A stretch of DNA of 64,000 nt, taken from G965199725 sp965199725. Its GTDB lineage: Bacteria; Pseudomonadota; Gammaproteobacteria; Nitrosococcales; Methylophagaceae. The stretch lies in contig OZ241321.1 in assembly GCA_965199725.1 (NCBI GenBank), positions 1,302,001 to 1,366,000 of the forward strand, in the 5' to 3' direction. Shown here in pieces: positions 27,626 through 36,891 of this stretch. A program made the translations under genes and the position numbers. Each line of letters begins with the position of its first letter. Within the stretch, counting starts at the first letter, position 1. The notes beneath the pieces were generated by a model. The model searched no databases, had not been told where the DNA came from, and worked only from the letters and a program-made list of their open reading frames with translations.

Positions 27626-29314
27626 GTGAGCGGACTATTTTCTAAAGAACGTATTGTCGCAGATGAGCATTTTAATAGATGGTTGATTGCGCCGGCTGCA
27701 TTGGGTATTCACCTTTGCATTGGCTCGGTATATGCGTGGAGTTTATTTAACCCTGCGCTTGTAGCCAGAGTGGGTATTGTCACCAGTGCTGCTGATGATT
27801 GGAGCCTTAAAAGCGTTGTCTGGATTTTTACTGTAGCGATTGTATGCTTGGGGTTGGCTGCTGCTTTTGCTGGCAAATGGCTAGAAAAAGTAGGCCCCAG
27901 AACAGTGGGCGCTATCGCTGCAACTTTCTGGGGTGGTGGATTTATTGTTGGTGGCATAGGGATTGTACTTGGTGAGTTATGGCTACTCTATCTTGGCTAT
28001 GGCGTGTTAGGTGGCTGCGGCTTAGGGCTGGGCTATATTTCCCCTGTCAGTACCTTGATTCGTTGGTTTCCAGATCGTCGGGGAATGGCTACAGGGATCG
28101 CTATTATGGGTTTTGGTGGTGGTGCAATGATTGCTAAATTCATGATTGGTCCACTAATACGATTTTTTTATGTCGCGCCAGATTATTTAGGTACGGTTAG
28201 CAGCCTGAACCTAGTGACCAAAGCGGGTCGGCGTATGACAGAGATTGCTGGTGAGTTACATGAAGTCGTGGTCGTTGGTGCCAATGATGTAGCCAGTATG
28301 TTAGTACCTGGGCCAGAAGGTGTGTATCTGATAGGTACAGGTAATATTGGTGTAGCGCAAACATTTTTTACCTTAGGTATTGTCTATTTTATCATTATGA
28401 TGGTCGCTGCTTTTGCTTATCGTGTTCCCAAAGAGGGGTGGCTGCCAGCAGGCTATGTAGTGCCTGATGAAACCAAAAGTATGATTACTCAGCATGATGT
28501 TGATATTGATGAGGCGCTTAAAACGCCACAATTCTGGCAATTATGGCTGATGCTTTGCCTGAATGTAACAGCAGGTATTGGCGTTATTTCAGTGGCTAAA
28601 ACAATGATGAAAGATATCTTTGGGGGTGCATTGTCAAGCGTCGTGAATTTGGAGTTTGCTGCGACTTATGTGCTGATGATCAGTGTTTTTAATATGTTAG
28701 GGCGGGTGTTCTGGGCGAGTATGTCTGATTATATTGGGCGCAAAAATACCTATTTTATCTTCTTTGGTTTGGGGGCGTTATTGTATGCGTCTATTCCGTT
28801 TGTTGCTCAAACGGTCAGCGTATCACCTTCTGTTACTTGGCTTGTCATGTTTTATGCTGCAACAATGCTGATTTTTACTATGTATGGCGGTGCTTTTGCA
28901 ACTATTCCAGCTTATTTGGCTGATATTTTTGGTACCAGATATGTAGGCGGCATCCATGGGCGGCTGCTGACCGCATGGAGCATTGCTGGTGTGTTGGGCC
29001 CATTGGCAATTACCTCGCTACGAGAAAGCGCGACAACGAAAGCAGTGCAGAACCTAGTTGATACACTTGATTCTGCGACATTTCAAGCAACATTTGGTGC
29101 GGGCATTGATCAGTTAAATAGCCTAGTAGAAGCAAAAACAGTCACCGTTGCCAAGCTAATGGAAATTGTGCCACTAGGTACTATTGATCCTACGCCAAGC
29201 CTGTACAATCAGACAATGTATCTAATGGCGCTATTATTGGTCATTGCATTTATTGCTAACTTTATGATGAAACCTGTTCATGCCTCCCATCATATGAGCA
29301 AAGCCAAAGCATGA
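27626..29314 (+). CDS. OFA-family MFS transporter (oxalate/formate antiporter type)
   Basis: Major facilitator of 562 aa. The N-terminus has WLIAPAALGIHLCIGSVYAW and the GGCGLGLGYISPVSTLIRWF and FPDRRGMATG loop, hallmarks of the oxalate:formate antiporter (OFA) group. About twelve membrane segments are visible. Two extra hydrophilic stretches are inserted, at about 190-235 (AGRRMTEIAGELHEV) and about 475-530, longer than in plain OxlT. GTG start at 27626 is preceded by AAGGGGG. The actual substrate is not shown by sequence: OFA members move oxalate, formate, other carboxylates or unknown acids. A formate dehydrogenase lies about 1 kb downstream. Confidence 0.87.
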   Translation: MSGLFSKERIVADEHFNRWLIAPAALGIHLCIGSVYAWSLFNPALVARVGIVTSAADDWSLKSVVWIFTVAIVCLGLAAAFAGKWLEKVGPRTVGAIAATFWGGGFIVGGIGIVLGELWLLYLGYGVLGGCGLGLGYISPVSTLIRWFPDRRGMATGIAIMGFGGGAMIAKFMIGPLIRFFYVAPDYLGTVSSLNLVTKAGRRMTEIAGELHEVVVVGANDVASMLVPGPEGVYLIGTGNIGVAQTFFTLGIVYFIIMMVAAFAYRVPKEGWLPAGYVVPDETKSMITQHDVDIDEALKTPQFWQLWLMLCLNVTAGIGVISVAKTMMKDIFGGALSSVVNLEFAATYVLMISVFNMLGRVFWASMSDYIGRKNTYFIFFGLGALLYASIPFVAQTVSVSPSVTWLVMFYAATMLIFTMYGGAFATIPAYLADIFGTRYVGGIHGRLLTAWSIAGVLGPLAITSLRESATTKAVQNLVDTLDSATFQATFGAGIDQLNSLVEAKTVTVAKLMEIVPLGTIDPTPSLYNQTMYLMALLLVIAFIANFMMKPVHASHHMSKAKA

Positions 29315-29465
29315 CGCGATCAAAAATAATGTGTCAAATTTTACTGTTCCTGTTTCAGTGAAAAATAATAATAGACCCTGCCTAAACACTATTCCCATGG
29401 CTGGATTTTTGTCGCTAAACAAAGGCAACAAGGGCAAGGCAGGGATGCATCGCCACGCCGTATTA

Positions 29466-29782
29466 TCAGCAATTTTTATACTGATTGGCAATACATTGGC
29501 GGGCTTTTTCCAGCGCGGCATTGCTCATCATAAGTGTAAGCCTATCTCTTAGTTCAGTAGCGTGTGTATTGCCCTCCGCAGGGCGATATTAAGCCACATA
29601 TGGGCAGTGATAGTATGTTGTGCTACGCCTTCGCCTTTAGAGTACATCACGCCCAGATTATACTGCGCTTGAGCCATACCTTGCTCAGCAAGCTCGCGGG
29701 TTTCATTGAAGTTACCAACATAACCGCAAGCGCTTAGCAAAAAGCCCAACAGCAATAATGATGACAAGTTAATGTTACGCAT
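29466..29782 (-). pseudogene. Sel1-repeat lipoprotein, frameshifted copy 1
   Basis: From ATG 29782 the frame begins MRNINLSSLLLLGFLLSACG, a lipoprotein signal with lipobox LSAC, then RELAEQGMAQAQYNLGVMYS and AHMWLNIAL, one Sel1 repeat. It stops at 29549. The shifted frame continues ELRDRLTLMMSNAALEKARQ and ends ANQYKNC at TGA 29466-29468, the expected family tail. So one frameshift near 29555 truncates it. A single Sel1 repeat is fewer than usual, so an internal loss may also have happened. Sel1 lipoproteins are scaffold-like; no partner is visible. Confidence 0.7.
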
Positions 29783-29958
29783 CGTTATAACACCCCTTAA
29801 AATTTAGGCACAAGCACTGCCTTACGCTAGCAATTTTTATACTGATTGGCAATAACATTGGTGAGCTTTTTCCTGCACGGCATTGCTCATCTTAAGTAGC
29901 AAGCCTATCTCTTAAGTTCAGCAGCTTGTTTATCGCTCCTCGCAGCGGCGATATTAAA
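29467..29958. repeat. Imperfect direct repeat of about 130 bp, two copies
   Basis: Copy A at 29467-29597 and copy B at 29828-29958 share long identical words such as AGCAATTTTTATACTGATTG and AAGCCTATCTCTTA, with small indels. The unit encodes the 3' end of the Sel1 lipoproteins on the minus strand. The simplest explanation is tandem gene duplication followed by decay. Confidence 0.8.
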
Positions 29959-30015
29959 TCGCATCAACATTAAACCTAACAACAACAAGCCTGATAATAA
30001 TGCGTTGCGCTTTAT
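29827..30015 (-). pseudogene. Sel1 lipoprotein remnant, copy 2 (internal deletion)
   Basis: The minus strand reads KRNALLSGLLLLGLMLM, a signal-like segment, fused directly to RFNIAAARSDKQAAELKR and then a stop. After a shift the tail ANQYKNC is recognisable, ending at TAG 29827-29829. The 3' 130 bp (29828-29958) closely repeats 29467-29597 of copy 1. The Sel1 repeats are missing and an ATA stands where ATG would be expected. This is a duplicated and gutted paralogue. Confidence 0.6.
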
Positions 30016-30283
30016 TTTTTATTGTGTGACATGGTGCACTATTAGCTTAACATCGTGCATGGATATAGGCTTGGTGTCAATCATGGTGTATAAGCTTTAG
30101 GAATAAGTTTCTGTCAACAAGCGTAAAAATATTTTTACAGTACCAAATATTGTATACTACCCTTTTCAAACTTAGGCTTTGGTATTTGTTTTGCCTACAT
30201 TAGTTTTATTGGTATGTTTGGTTAATTTATTACCTACATAAATGCTGTCAATATGGTAGCGCTGCTTTAGAGAGATGAGATAA
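30016..30283. other. Upstream region of the formate dehydrogenase operon
   Basis: 268 bp between the Sel1 remnants and the formate dehydrogenase genes. It should hold the promoter, but I cannot assign a convincing -35/-10 pair. AATATTTTTACAG and TATTGTATACT words near 30128-30160 are AT-rich candidates only. No gene seen. Confidence 0.3.
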
Positions 30284-31981
30284 GTGAGTGTACGGGAGGT
30301 TAGTGCGCGAAAAGCAGGCAATATGCTGAAATTGCCAAGATCTGTTGGCAAAGGCAGGCAGGTTGATCGCCAATCACTGAATGAAGTGCGATTGTTGCTG
30401 GGCGATGAGTCTCGGCAAAGAGACCTGTTAATTGAGCACTTACATAAAATTCAGGATAAATACAACCATATTTCGGCAGCGCACCTAGTGGCGCTTGCTT
30501 GTGAAATGAAGCTATCAAAAGCTGAGGTGTATGAGGTAGCAACTTTTTATCATCACTTTGATGTCATCAGGGAAGGTGATTTAGCACCCCCTGTATTAAC
30601 TGTACGTGTGTGTGAATCATTAACATGCGCAATGAGAGGTGCGCAAAAACTGACTGATGCACTTGAAAATGCTATGGATAGTAATGTGCGCATACAACGT
30701 GTTCCCTGCGTTGGGCGTTGTGATAAGGCGCCTGTTGCTGTAGTTGGCACAAACCCTATTCCGCAGGCTAGTGTTGTCAAAGTTGAGCGTGCGGTTGATG
30801 CAGGGGCAGCCATGCCTGAGCAAATAAATCCAATTAGCTATAAGGCTTATAGTGAGCAAGGTGGTTATTTGCTATACAAAGCCTGTCGTGCTGGCAGCCG
30901 TGATATAGAAGACATACTTAAGGTGATGGATGATTCTGGTCTGCGAGGACTAGGTGGCGCTGGTTTTCCTGCTGGGCGTAAATGGCGGATAGTGCGAGAT
31001 CAGCCTGCGCCAAAGTTGATGGCAGTTAACATTGATGAAGGTGAGCCAGGCACATTTAAGGACAGGCATTATTTAGAGCGCGATCCACATCGTTTTTTGG
31101 AGGGAATGCTGATTGCCGCATGGGTAACCGGTGTTGATCAAGTCTATATTTATCTGCGTGATGAATATGCAGCCATTAGGCAAAATTTGACTGAACAATT
31201 AGCAGTATTGCGCACCAGTCCGCCAGCGGAAGATATGCCGATTATTCATTTGCGCCGTGGCGCGGGTGCTTATATTTGTGGCGAAGAGTCGGCGATGATT
31301 GAGTCAATAGAAGGTAAGCGCGGCATGCCACGTTTGCGCCCACCGTTTGTTGCTCAGGTTGGTCTATTTGGTCGCCCAACCCTTGAGCACAATATGGAAT
31401 CTTTATATTGGGTACGCGATATTCTGGAAAAAGGGGCTGATTTTCTGACACGTCATGGTCGTAATGGCCGAGTTGGTCTGCGCTCGTTTTCTATTAGTGG
31501 TCGGATTAATAAGCCAGGCGTGCATTTAGCACCTGCGGGCATTTCCATGCAGGAATTAATTGATGAGTATTGCGGCGGTATGCAGAAGGGACATAGATTT
31601 TATGGTTATTTTCCTGGTGGCGCATCAGGGGGTATTTTGCCAGCTTCATTGGGTAGTGTGCCTATGGATTTTGATACTTTGCAGGAATATGGTTGTTTCA
31701 TTGGCAGCGCCGCTGTTATTGTATTTTCTGATAAGGACAAGGCATGTGATTTAGCCACTAATGCCATGAAGTTTTTCAGGGAAGAATCGTGTGGGCAATG
31801 CACGCCTTGTCGAGTGGGCACTGCTAAAGCGAGCGATTTGATGGAAAAAGCAACATGGGATGAGGACTTACTTGAAGATTTATCCGATGTCATGATTGAT
31901 GCATCTATTTGTGGGCTGGGACAGGCTGCACCAAACCCTATGCGTAGTGTTATCAGGTACTTTCCTGAGGAGTTGAAATAA
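30284..31981 (+). CDS. fdsB: NAD-dependent formate dehydrogenase, fused gamma-beta (NuoE-NuoF-like) subunit
   Basis: Electron-transfer subunit passing electrons from the formate site to NAD+. Residues about 20-165 form a NuoE-like domain with a 2Fe-2S site (VRVCESLTCAMRG and RVPCVGRCDKAPVAV). From about 190 there is a NuoF-like domain: GLRGLGGAGFPAGRKW and NIDEGEPGTFKDRHYLERD for FMN, GAYICGEESAMIESIEGKRG for NADH, and a 4Fe-4S site (ESCGQCTPCRVG and SICGLGQAAP). Separate gamma and beta genes occur in many relatives; here they are one 565-aa chain. GTG start with GAGATGAGA-like site upstream. The stop overlaps fdsA by one base (TAATG). Confidence 0.9.
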   Translation: MSVREVSARKAGNMLKLPRSVGKGRQVDRQSLNEVRLLLGDESRQRDLLIEHLHKIQDKYNHISAAHLVALACEMKLSKAEVYEVATFYHHFDVIREGDLAPPVLTVRVCESLTCAMRGAQKLTDALENAMDSNVRIQRVPCVGRCDKAPVAVVGTNPIPQASVVKVERAVDAGAAMPEQINPISYKAYSEQGGYLLYKACRAGSRDIEDILKVMDDSGLRGLGGAGFPAGRKWRIVRDQPAPKLMAVNIDEGEPGTFKDRHYLERDPHRFLEGMLIAAWVTGVDQVYIYLRDEYAAIRQNLTEQLAVLRTSPPAEDMPIIHLRRGAGAYICGEESAMIESIEGKRGMPRLRPPFVAQVGLFGRPTLEHNMESLYWVRDILEKGADFLTRHGRNGRVGLRSFSISGRINKPGVHLAPAGISMQELIDEYCGGMQKGHRFYGYFPGGASGGILPASLGSVPMDFDTLQEYGCFIGSAAVIVFSDKDKACDLATNAMKFFREESCGQCTPCRVGTAKASDLMEKATWDEDLLEDLSDVMIDASICGLGQAAPNPMRSVIRYFPEELK

Positions 31982-34788
31982 TGGCAATTAACCCAAAAGA
32001 GTTAGAAGTTGATCATAACCTCATTCATTTTGTCTTAAATGGTCAGGCTGTAGTAGCAGAAGAGGGTGATACATTACTTGATGTAGCTAAGCAGCAAGGC
32101 ATTGATATTCCATATCTGTGCTATTCAGACAGAGAAGGCGCAGATGGTAATTGCCGTGCTTGTATGGTTGAAATTGAGGGTGAGCGAGTATTAGCACCGT
32201 CATGCTGCCGTCAACCGACAACGGGAATGAAAGTGCAATCAAACAGTGAGCGTGCGTTAAAATCGCAAAAAATGGTGCTGGAATTATTAAAGTCTGATGT
32301 ATCTGATGAACCTCACACTTTACACTCAACGCTGGATTACTGGGCAAAAAAACTGGAATTGGGCTTACCGCGTTTTGAGACAAGAAAGCAACCTGTAGCA
32401 GATACGTCACACCCAGGTATTGCAGTGAATATGGATGCGTGCATCCAATGTACTCGTTGTGTTCGGGCGTGCCGTGACGAGCAGAATAATGATGTAATAG
32501 GTCTTGCTTTCCGTGGCGATCATGCCAGTATTGTATTTGATTTGGGCGATCCTATGGGTGATAGCACTTGTGTTGGTTGTGGTGAATGCGTTCAAGCCTG
32601 TCCAACAGGGGCATTGATGCCAGCAGATGATGTAGGCATGTTAGAGGTAGATCGTCAGATTGATTCTGGTTGTCCGTTTTGTGGCGTTGGTTGCCAGATG
32701 ACCTACCATGTTAAGGATGACAAGATTTTGTATGTTACGGGTCGTGATGGTCCTGCCAATAAAGGGCGTTTGTGCGTTAAGGGGCGCTATGGTTTTGATT
32801 ATGTTCACCATCCTCATAGGTTGACTGTGCCACTCATTCGCCGCGATGATGCGCCTAAGTCGGCTGATTTTTCTATGGACCCTAATGATACTGCAAAAAT
32901 TTTTCGTAAAGCAACATGGGAAGAAGCACTAGATTTGGCCGCTAATGGCTTTAAGCAAATTCTTGCTGAACGGGGCAGGCATGCTTTAGCTGGTTTTGGT
33001 AGCGCTAAGGGCAGTAATGAGGAGGCCTACTTATTTCAGAAACTGATTCGTACAGGATTTAAAACTAATAATGTTGATCACTGTACCCGGCTGTGTCACG
33101 CATCTTCTGTGGTTGCGCTATTAGAATGTTTAGGTTCTGGTGCGGTTTCCAACCCTGTTTCTGATGTAGCAAAAGCAGAGGTTATCATTATTATTGGTTC
33201 TAACCCAACAGTTAATCATCCTGTTGGCGCAACGTGGATGAAAAATGCGCTGCGTCGCGGTACTAAGTTAATTTTGATGGATCCCAGATCAACAGATTTA
33301 TCCCGCCAGGCGACCTATCATCTCGCATTTAAACCAGGCAGTGATGTGCCTATGCTGAATGCGATCATGCATACCATTGTTGAGGAAAATTTGATTGATC
33401 CGCAATTTATTGCTGAGCGTACTGAAGGCTTTGAGGCAATGAAAGCCCATTTACAATCCTATACACCAGAGATGATGGAACCTATCTGTGGTATTTCAGC
33501 AAATACCTTACGCGAGGTGGCCAGACTATATGCAACATCTTCAGGATCAATAATTTTATGGGGTATGGGCGTATCACAGCATGTGCATGGTACAGATAAC
33601 GCCCGCTGTCTAATTTCATTAGCGTTAATGACTGGTCAAATTGGTCGACCGGGTACTGGTTTGCATCCATTACGCGGTCAGAATAATGTGCAGGGCGCAT
33701 CTGATATGGGTTTGATTCCAATGGTATTCCCAGACTATCAACCCGTTGGTGACCAAAAAGCACGCACCTATTTTGAAAAATTATGGCATTGCAATTTAGA
33801 TAATCAGCCGGGCTTAACGGTTGTTGAGATTATGAATGCCATTCATGACGGTCATTTAGCGGGGCTGTATGTGCAAGGTGAAAACCCTGCGATGTCCGAT
33901 CCGGATTCCACCCATGCGTGCCAATCTATGGCAATGCTTGATCATATGGTAGTGCAGGATATTTTCCTGACTGAAACAGCTTATCTGGCTGATGTTGTTT
34001 TACCGGCTTCGGCATATTCGGAAAAAACAGGTACCTTTACCAATACTGATAGATTGGTGCAGTTAGGTTGTCAGGCTGTACCACCACCGGGTGATGCTCG
34101 TCAGGATTTATGGATTATTCAGGAAATAGCGCGTCGCATTGGACTGGATTGGCATTACAGTGGTGCCGCTGATGTATTTACAGAAATACGTAAAGCTGTA
34201 CCCACTATGGCTGGGATGACGTGGGAACGGTTACAACAAGAAGGGTCAATCGTTTATCCGTGCCTTAAAGAAGGCGATCCTGGTAGTGATATCATTTTCA
34301 CCGATACATTTCCGCGTGAAAGTGGTTTGGGTAAATTTGTCCCAGCAGATATTGTACCGCCAGATGAGCGACCGGATGATGATTATCCATTCGTGCTCAT
34401 GACTGGACGTATGTTAGAACATTGGCATACCGGCTCAATGACCCGTCGTTCCAATGTACTGGATGCGCTGGAGCCAGAAGCGGTGGCGACAATTAACCCG
34501 TTAAGTTTAGATGAAATGGGGGTTAAACCGGGCGATATGATCACCTTATCAACCCGTCGTGGTCAAATTTCTACTTTGGCAAGGGCTGATGAAGGGGTAC
34601 CCACAGGTGCAGTATTTATGGCATTTTGTTACTATGAAGCAGCGATTAACAAGCTGTCTAATGCGGCACTTGATCCATCGGCCAAAATACCGGAATTCAA
34701 ATATTGTGCAGTTAAAGTAACCCCAGGTGGTGAGATAATGCAGTTCCATAGCTATGGTGGCGGACAAGCTGATAACAAGTTGATGTAA
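31981..34788 (+). CDS. fdsA: Formate dehydrogenase alpha (catalytic) subunit, molybdopterin
   Basis: Oxidises formate to CO2 at a Mo/W bis-MGD centre. Domain order: 2Fe-2S ferredoxin domain (CYSDREGADGNCRACMVEIE), His/Cys region, two 4Fe-4S motifs (CIQCTRCVRACRDEQ and CVGCGECVQACPTG), then the molybdopterin domain opening CPFCGVGCQMTYHV. The catalytic segment DHCTRLCHASSV carries cysteine followed by His, so this is a Cys enzyme rather than a selenocysteine one. The MopB C-terminal domain has TGRMLEHWHTGSMTRRS. Length 935 aa is normal for cytosolic NAD-linked enzymes. No FdsC/FdhD sulfuration factor or FdsD follows; they must lie elsewhere. Confidence 0.95.
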   Translation: MAINPKELEVDHNLIHFVLNGQAVVAEEGDTLLDVAKQQGIDIPYLCYSDREGADGNCRACMVEIEGERVLAPSCCRQPTTGMKVQSNSERALKSQKMVLELLKSDVSDEPHTLHSTLDYWAKKLELGLPRFETRKQPVADTSHPGIAVNMDACIQCTRCVRACRDEQNNDVIGLAFRGDHASIVFDLGDPMGDSTCVGCGECVQACPTGALMPADDVGMLEVDRQIDSGCPFCGVGCQMTYHVKDDKILYVTGRDGPANKGRLCVKGRYGFDYVHHPHRLTVPLIRRDDAPKSADFSMDPNDTAKIFRKATWEEALDLAANGFKQILAERGRHALAGFGSAKGSNEEAYLFQKLIRTGFKTNNVDHCTRLCHASSVVALLECLGSGAVSNPVSDVAKAEVIIIIGSNPTVNHPVGATWMKNALRRGTKLILMDPRSTDLSRQATYHLAFKPGSDVPMLNAIMHTIVEENLIDPQFIAERTEGFEAMKAHLQSYTPEMMEPICGISANTLREVARLYATSSGSIILWGMGVSQHVHGTDNARCLISLALMTGQIGRPGTGLHPLRGQNNVQGASDMGLIPMVFPDYQPVGDQKARTYFEKLWHCNLDNQPGLTVVEIMNAIHDGHLAGLYVQGENPAMSDPDSTHACQSMAMLDHMVVQDIFLTETAYLADVVLPASAYSEKTGTFTNTDRLVQLGCQAVPPPGDARQDLWIIQEIARRIGLDWHYSGAADVFTEIRKAVPTMAGMTWERLQQEGSIVYPCLKEGDPGSDIIFTDTFPRESGLGKFVPADIVPPDERPDDDYPFVLMTGRMLEHWHTGSMTRRSNVLDALEPEAVATINPLSLDEMGVKPGDMITLSTRRGQISTLARADEGVPTGAVFMAFCYYEAAINKLSNAALDPSAKIPEFKYCAVKVTPGGEIMQFHSYGGGQADNKLM

Positions 34789-34813
34789 TCTTAAAAGATG
34801 TTAATTTTAAGAC

Positions 34814-34849
34814 AATAAGGGTATTGAGCGATACCCTTATTTTCGTTTT
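34814..34849 (+). terminator. Rho-independent terminator after fdsA
   Basis: Perfect 11-bp stem AATAAGGGTAT / ATACCCTTATT (34814-34824 and 34831-34841) with loop TGAGCG, followed by a T-rich run TTTCGTTTTATT. It ends the formate dehydrogenase transcript and separates it from surE. Confidence 0.85.
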
Positions 34850-34900
34850 ATTCGAGCAAAATGCAATCTAATAATAATTGTAAGTTAAACAAGACACGCA

Positions 34901-35650
34901 ATGAAAATTTTGGTGAGTAATGACGATGGCTATATGGCTGAGGGATTATCTATATTAGCTGAAGCAATGTCCAGAATCGGTGATATTACCGTAGTTGCGC
35001 CACACCGCAATTTCAGTGGTGCTAGTAATTCATTAACTTTAGATAATCCATTGCGAGTGAGTCAATTAGACAACGGTTTTTATCGTGTTGAGGGTACGCC
35101 AACAGATTGTGTTCATCTTGCTATTACTGGGTTGCTCGATGATGAGCCAGATATAGTCGTAGCAGGGATTAATGCTGGTGCAAATTTGGGTGATGATGTC
35201 TTGTATTCAGGCACTGTTGCTGCGGCAATAGAAGGAAGATTTTTGGGTTTGCCAGCGGTTGCAATTTCACTCAATAACCACATAGCAACACATTTTCCAA
35301 CAGCGGCTTGGGTAGCGAAAAGACTGGTTAGACAATTAAAGAAAACATCATTACCAGCCGATACCATTTTAAATGTGAATGTGCCCGATCTACCTATAGC
35401 TGATATCACTGGTTTTGAAAGTACCCGATTGGGCCATCGCCATAAGGCCGAGTCAGTTATTAAAGAATATGATCCTCGTGGTCGCGCCATATATTGGATT
35501 GGTCCTGCTGGCAAGGAACAGGATGCTGGGATCGGTACAGACTTTGATGCTATCCGGCGTAATGCTGTGTCAGTAACACCATTACAAATAGATTTAACAC
35601 GCTATGATGCAATTGATAGTGTGGATACTTGGCTACAGGACATAGTGTAA
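34901..35650 (+). CDS. surE: 5'/3'-nucleotidase SurE
   Basis: Metal-dependent nucleoside monophosphatase acting in survival and nucleotide salvage. The metal site is MKILVSNDDGYMAEGL with Asp8-Asp9, plus Ser40 (NFSGASNSLTL) and Asn in INAGANLGDDVLYSGTVAAA. Length 249 aa is standard. Head of the surE-pcm-yqaA-nlpD group; pcm begins right after its stop. Confidence 0.96.
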   Translation: MKILVSNDDGYMAEGLSILAEAMSRIGDITVVAPHRNFSGASNSLTLDNPLRVSQLDNGFYRVEGTPTDCVHLAITGLLDDEPDIVVAGINAGANLGDDVLYSGTVAAAIEGRFLGLPAVAISLNNHIATHFPTAAWVAKRLVRQLKKTSLPADTILNVNVPDLPIADITGFESTRLGHRHKAESVIKEYDPRGRAIYWIGPAGKEQDAGIGTDFDAIRRNAVSVTPLQIDLTRYDAIDSVDTWLQDIV

Positions 35651-36316
35651 GTGATCATTGATAGGTGTGGTACTGGCATGACATCACAGCGTGCTCGTGA
35701 TCGTTTAATTACCCGTCTGAAAGCGCAGAATATTGATAATCATGATGTGTTGGTGGTGATGAGCGATCTTCCGCGACATTTATTTGTTGATCAGGCGTTA
35801 GCGGCACGTGCTTATGAGGATACAGCGCTGCCGATAGGGCATGATCAAACCATTTCGCAACCTTTTGTTGTTGCTAAAATGACAGAAGTGTTATTGCAAG
35901 GGGCACCGAAAAAGAAAGTGCTGGAAGTAGGTACAGGGTCGGGGTATCAAACGGCGGTGTTGTCACATCTTGTTGATCGTGTCTATAGTGTTGAACGCAT
36001 TGCGCCTTTGCAGAACCAAGCGCGTGAGCTTTTTTACAAGCTACAACTTAATAATATTAAATTAAAACATAGTGACGGTAGTTGGGGTTGGCCAGAACAT
36101 GCGCCTTATGATGGCATTATTGTCACTTGTGCGCCTGATTCATTACCTGAAGAACTATTAAGGCAATTGGTGTCACAAAAAGGGCGGTTGGTTATTCCTG
36201 TTGGCAGTGGCAGGCAACAATCGCTAAGGGTTATTGTTCGTCATAATAATACTTTTGAAGAAACTGAGCTGGACGCGGTAACGTTTGTTCCTTTGGTTTC
36301 TGGGCACATACAGTGA
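35651..36316 (+). CDS. pcm: Protein-L-isoaspartate O-methyltransferase
   Basis: Repairs isoaspartyl residues with S-adenosylmethionine. AdoMet motif I is VLEVGTGSGYQTAVLSHLV and the substrate segment is ALPIGHDQTISQPFVVAKM. Length 221 aa. The GTG start immediately follows the surE TAA; an internal ATG at codon 10 is an alternative. The end overlaps yqaA by 4 bp (GTGA). Confidence 0.95.
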   Translation: MIIDRCGTGMTSQRARDRLITRLKAQNIDNHDVLVVMSDLPRHLFVDQALAARAYEDTALPIGHDQTISQPFVVAKMTEVLLQGAPKKKVLEVGTGSGYQTAVLSHLVDRVYSVERIAPLQNQARELFYKLQLNNIKLKHSDGSWGWPEHAPYDGIIVTCAPDSLPEELLRQLVSQKGRLVIPVGSGRQQSLRVIVRHNNTFEETELDAVTFVPLVSGHIQ

Positions 36317-36888
36317 CTATTTTTTCATCACTGTATCAGCGGGTGATGGATTGGGCGCGTCACCGATATGCAGTATATTGGCTTGCGATAGTCAGTTTTA
36401 CTGAATCATCTTTTTTTTTAGTTCCGCCTGATGTGATATTGGCACCAATGACATTGGCCAAGCCAGAAAAAGCATGGTTTTATGCTGGTTTAACAACAGT
36501 CACTTCAGTATTGGGTGGGCTATTTGGCTATCTTATTGGCGTTTTTGCTTTTAATATTGTTGAGCCATGGCTGCATACTTTCGGCTATATGGATGCCTAT
36601 CAGTCAGCAGAACAATGGTTTCAAAAATGGGGGTTTTGGGCAATATTACTGGCCGGGTTTACGCCTGTTCCCTATAAAATATTTACTATTGTATCTGGCG
36701 TGTTGGGCGTGACATTTATGCTGTTTGTGATTGGTTCTGTTATTGGTCGTGGTGCACGATTTTTCCTAGTGGCGTGGCTAATGCTATGGGGTGGAGAGGC
36801 GCTTGAGTCAAAGTTACATCAATGGATTGATTACATTGGTTGGACAACTATTTTATTAGTTGTAGTGAGTTGGCTATTATTGAACTAA
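36313..36888 (+). CDS. yqaA: YqaA-family (DedA/SNARE-associated) inner-membrane protein
   Basis: Membrane protein of 191 aa with about four to five hydrophobic segments. It belongs to the VTT/DedA group: the FTESSFFLVPPDVILAPMTL stretch and the GFTPVPYKIFTIVSG loop, with the functionally important Arg in IGRGARFFLVAW. Likely lipid scramblase-like or envelope homeostasis role (family knowledge). The GTG start overlaps the pcm stop. Its place between pcm and nlpD is common outside Enterobacterales. Confidence 0.9.
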   Translation: MTIFSSLYQRVMDWARHRYAVYWLAIVSFTESSFFLVPPDVILAPMTLAKPEKAWFYAGLTTVTSVLGGLFGYLIGVFAFNIVEPWLHTFGYMDAYQSAEQWFQKWGFWAILLAGFTPVPYKIFTIVSGVLGVTFMLFVIGSVIGRGARFFLVAWLMLWGGEALESKLHQWIDYIGWTTILLVVVSWLLLN

Positions 36889-36891
36889 ATA

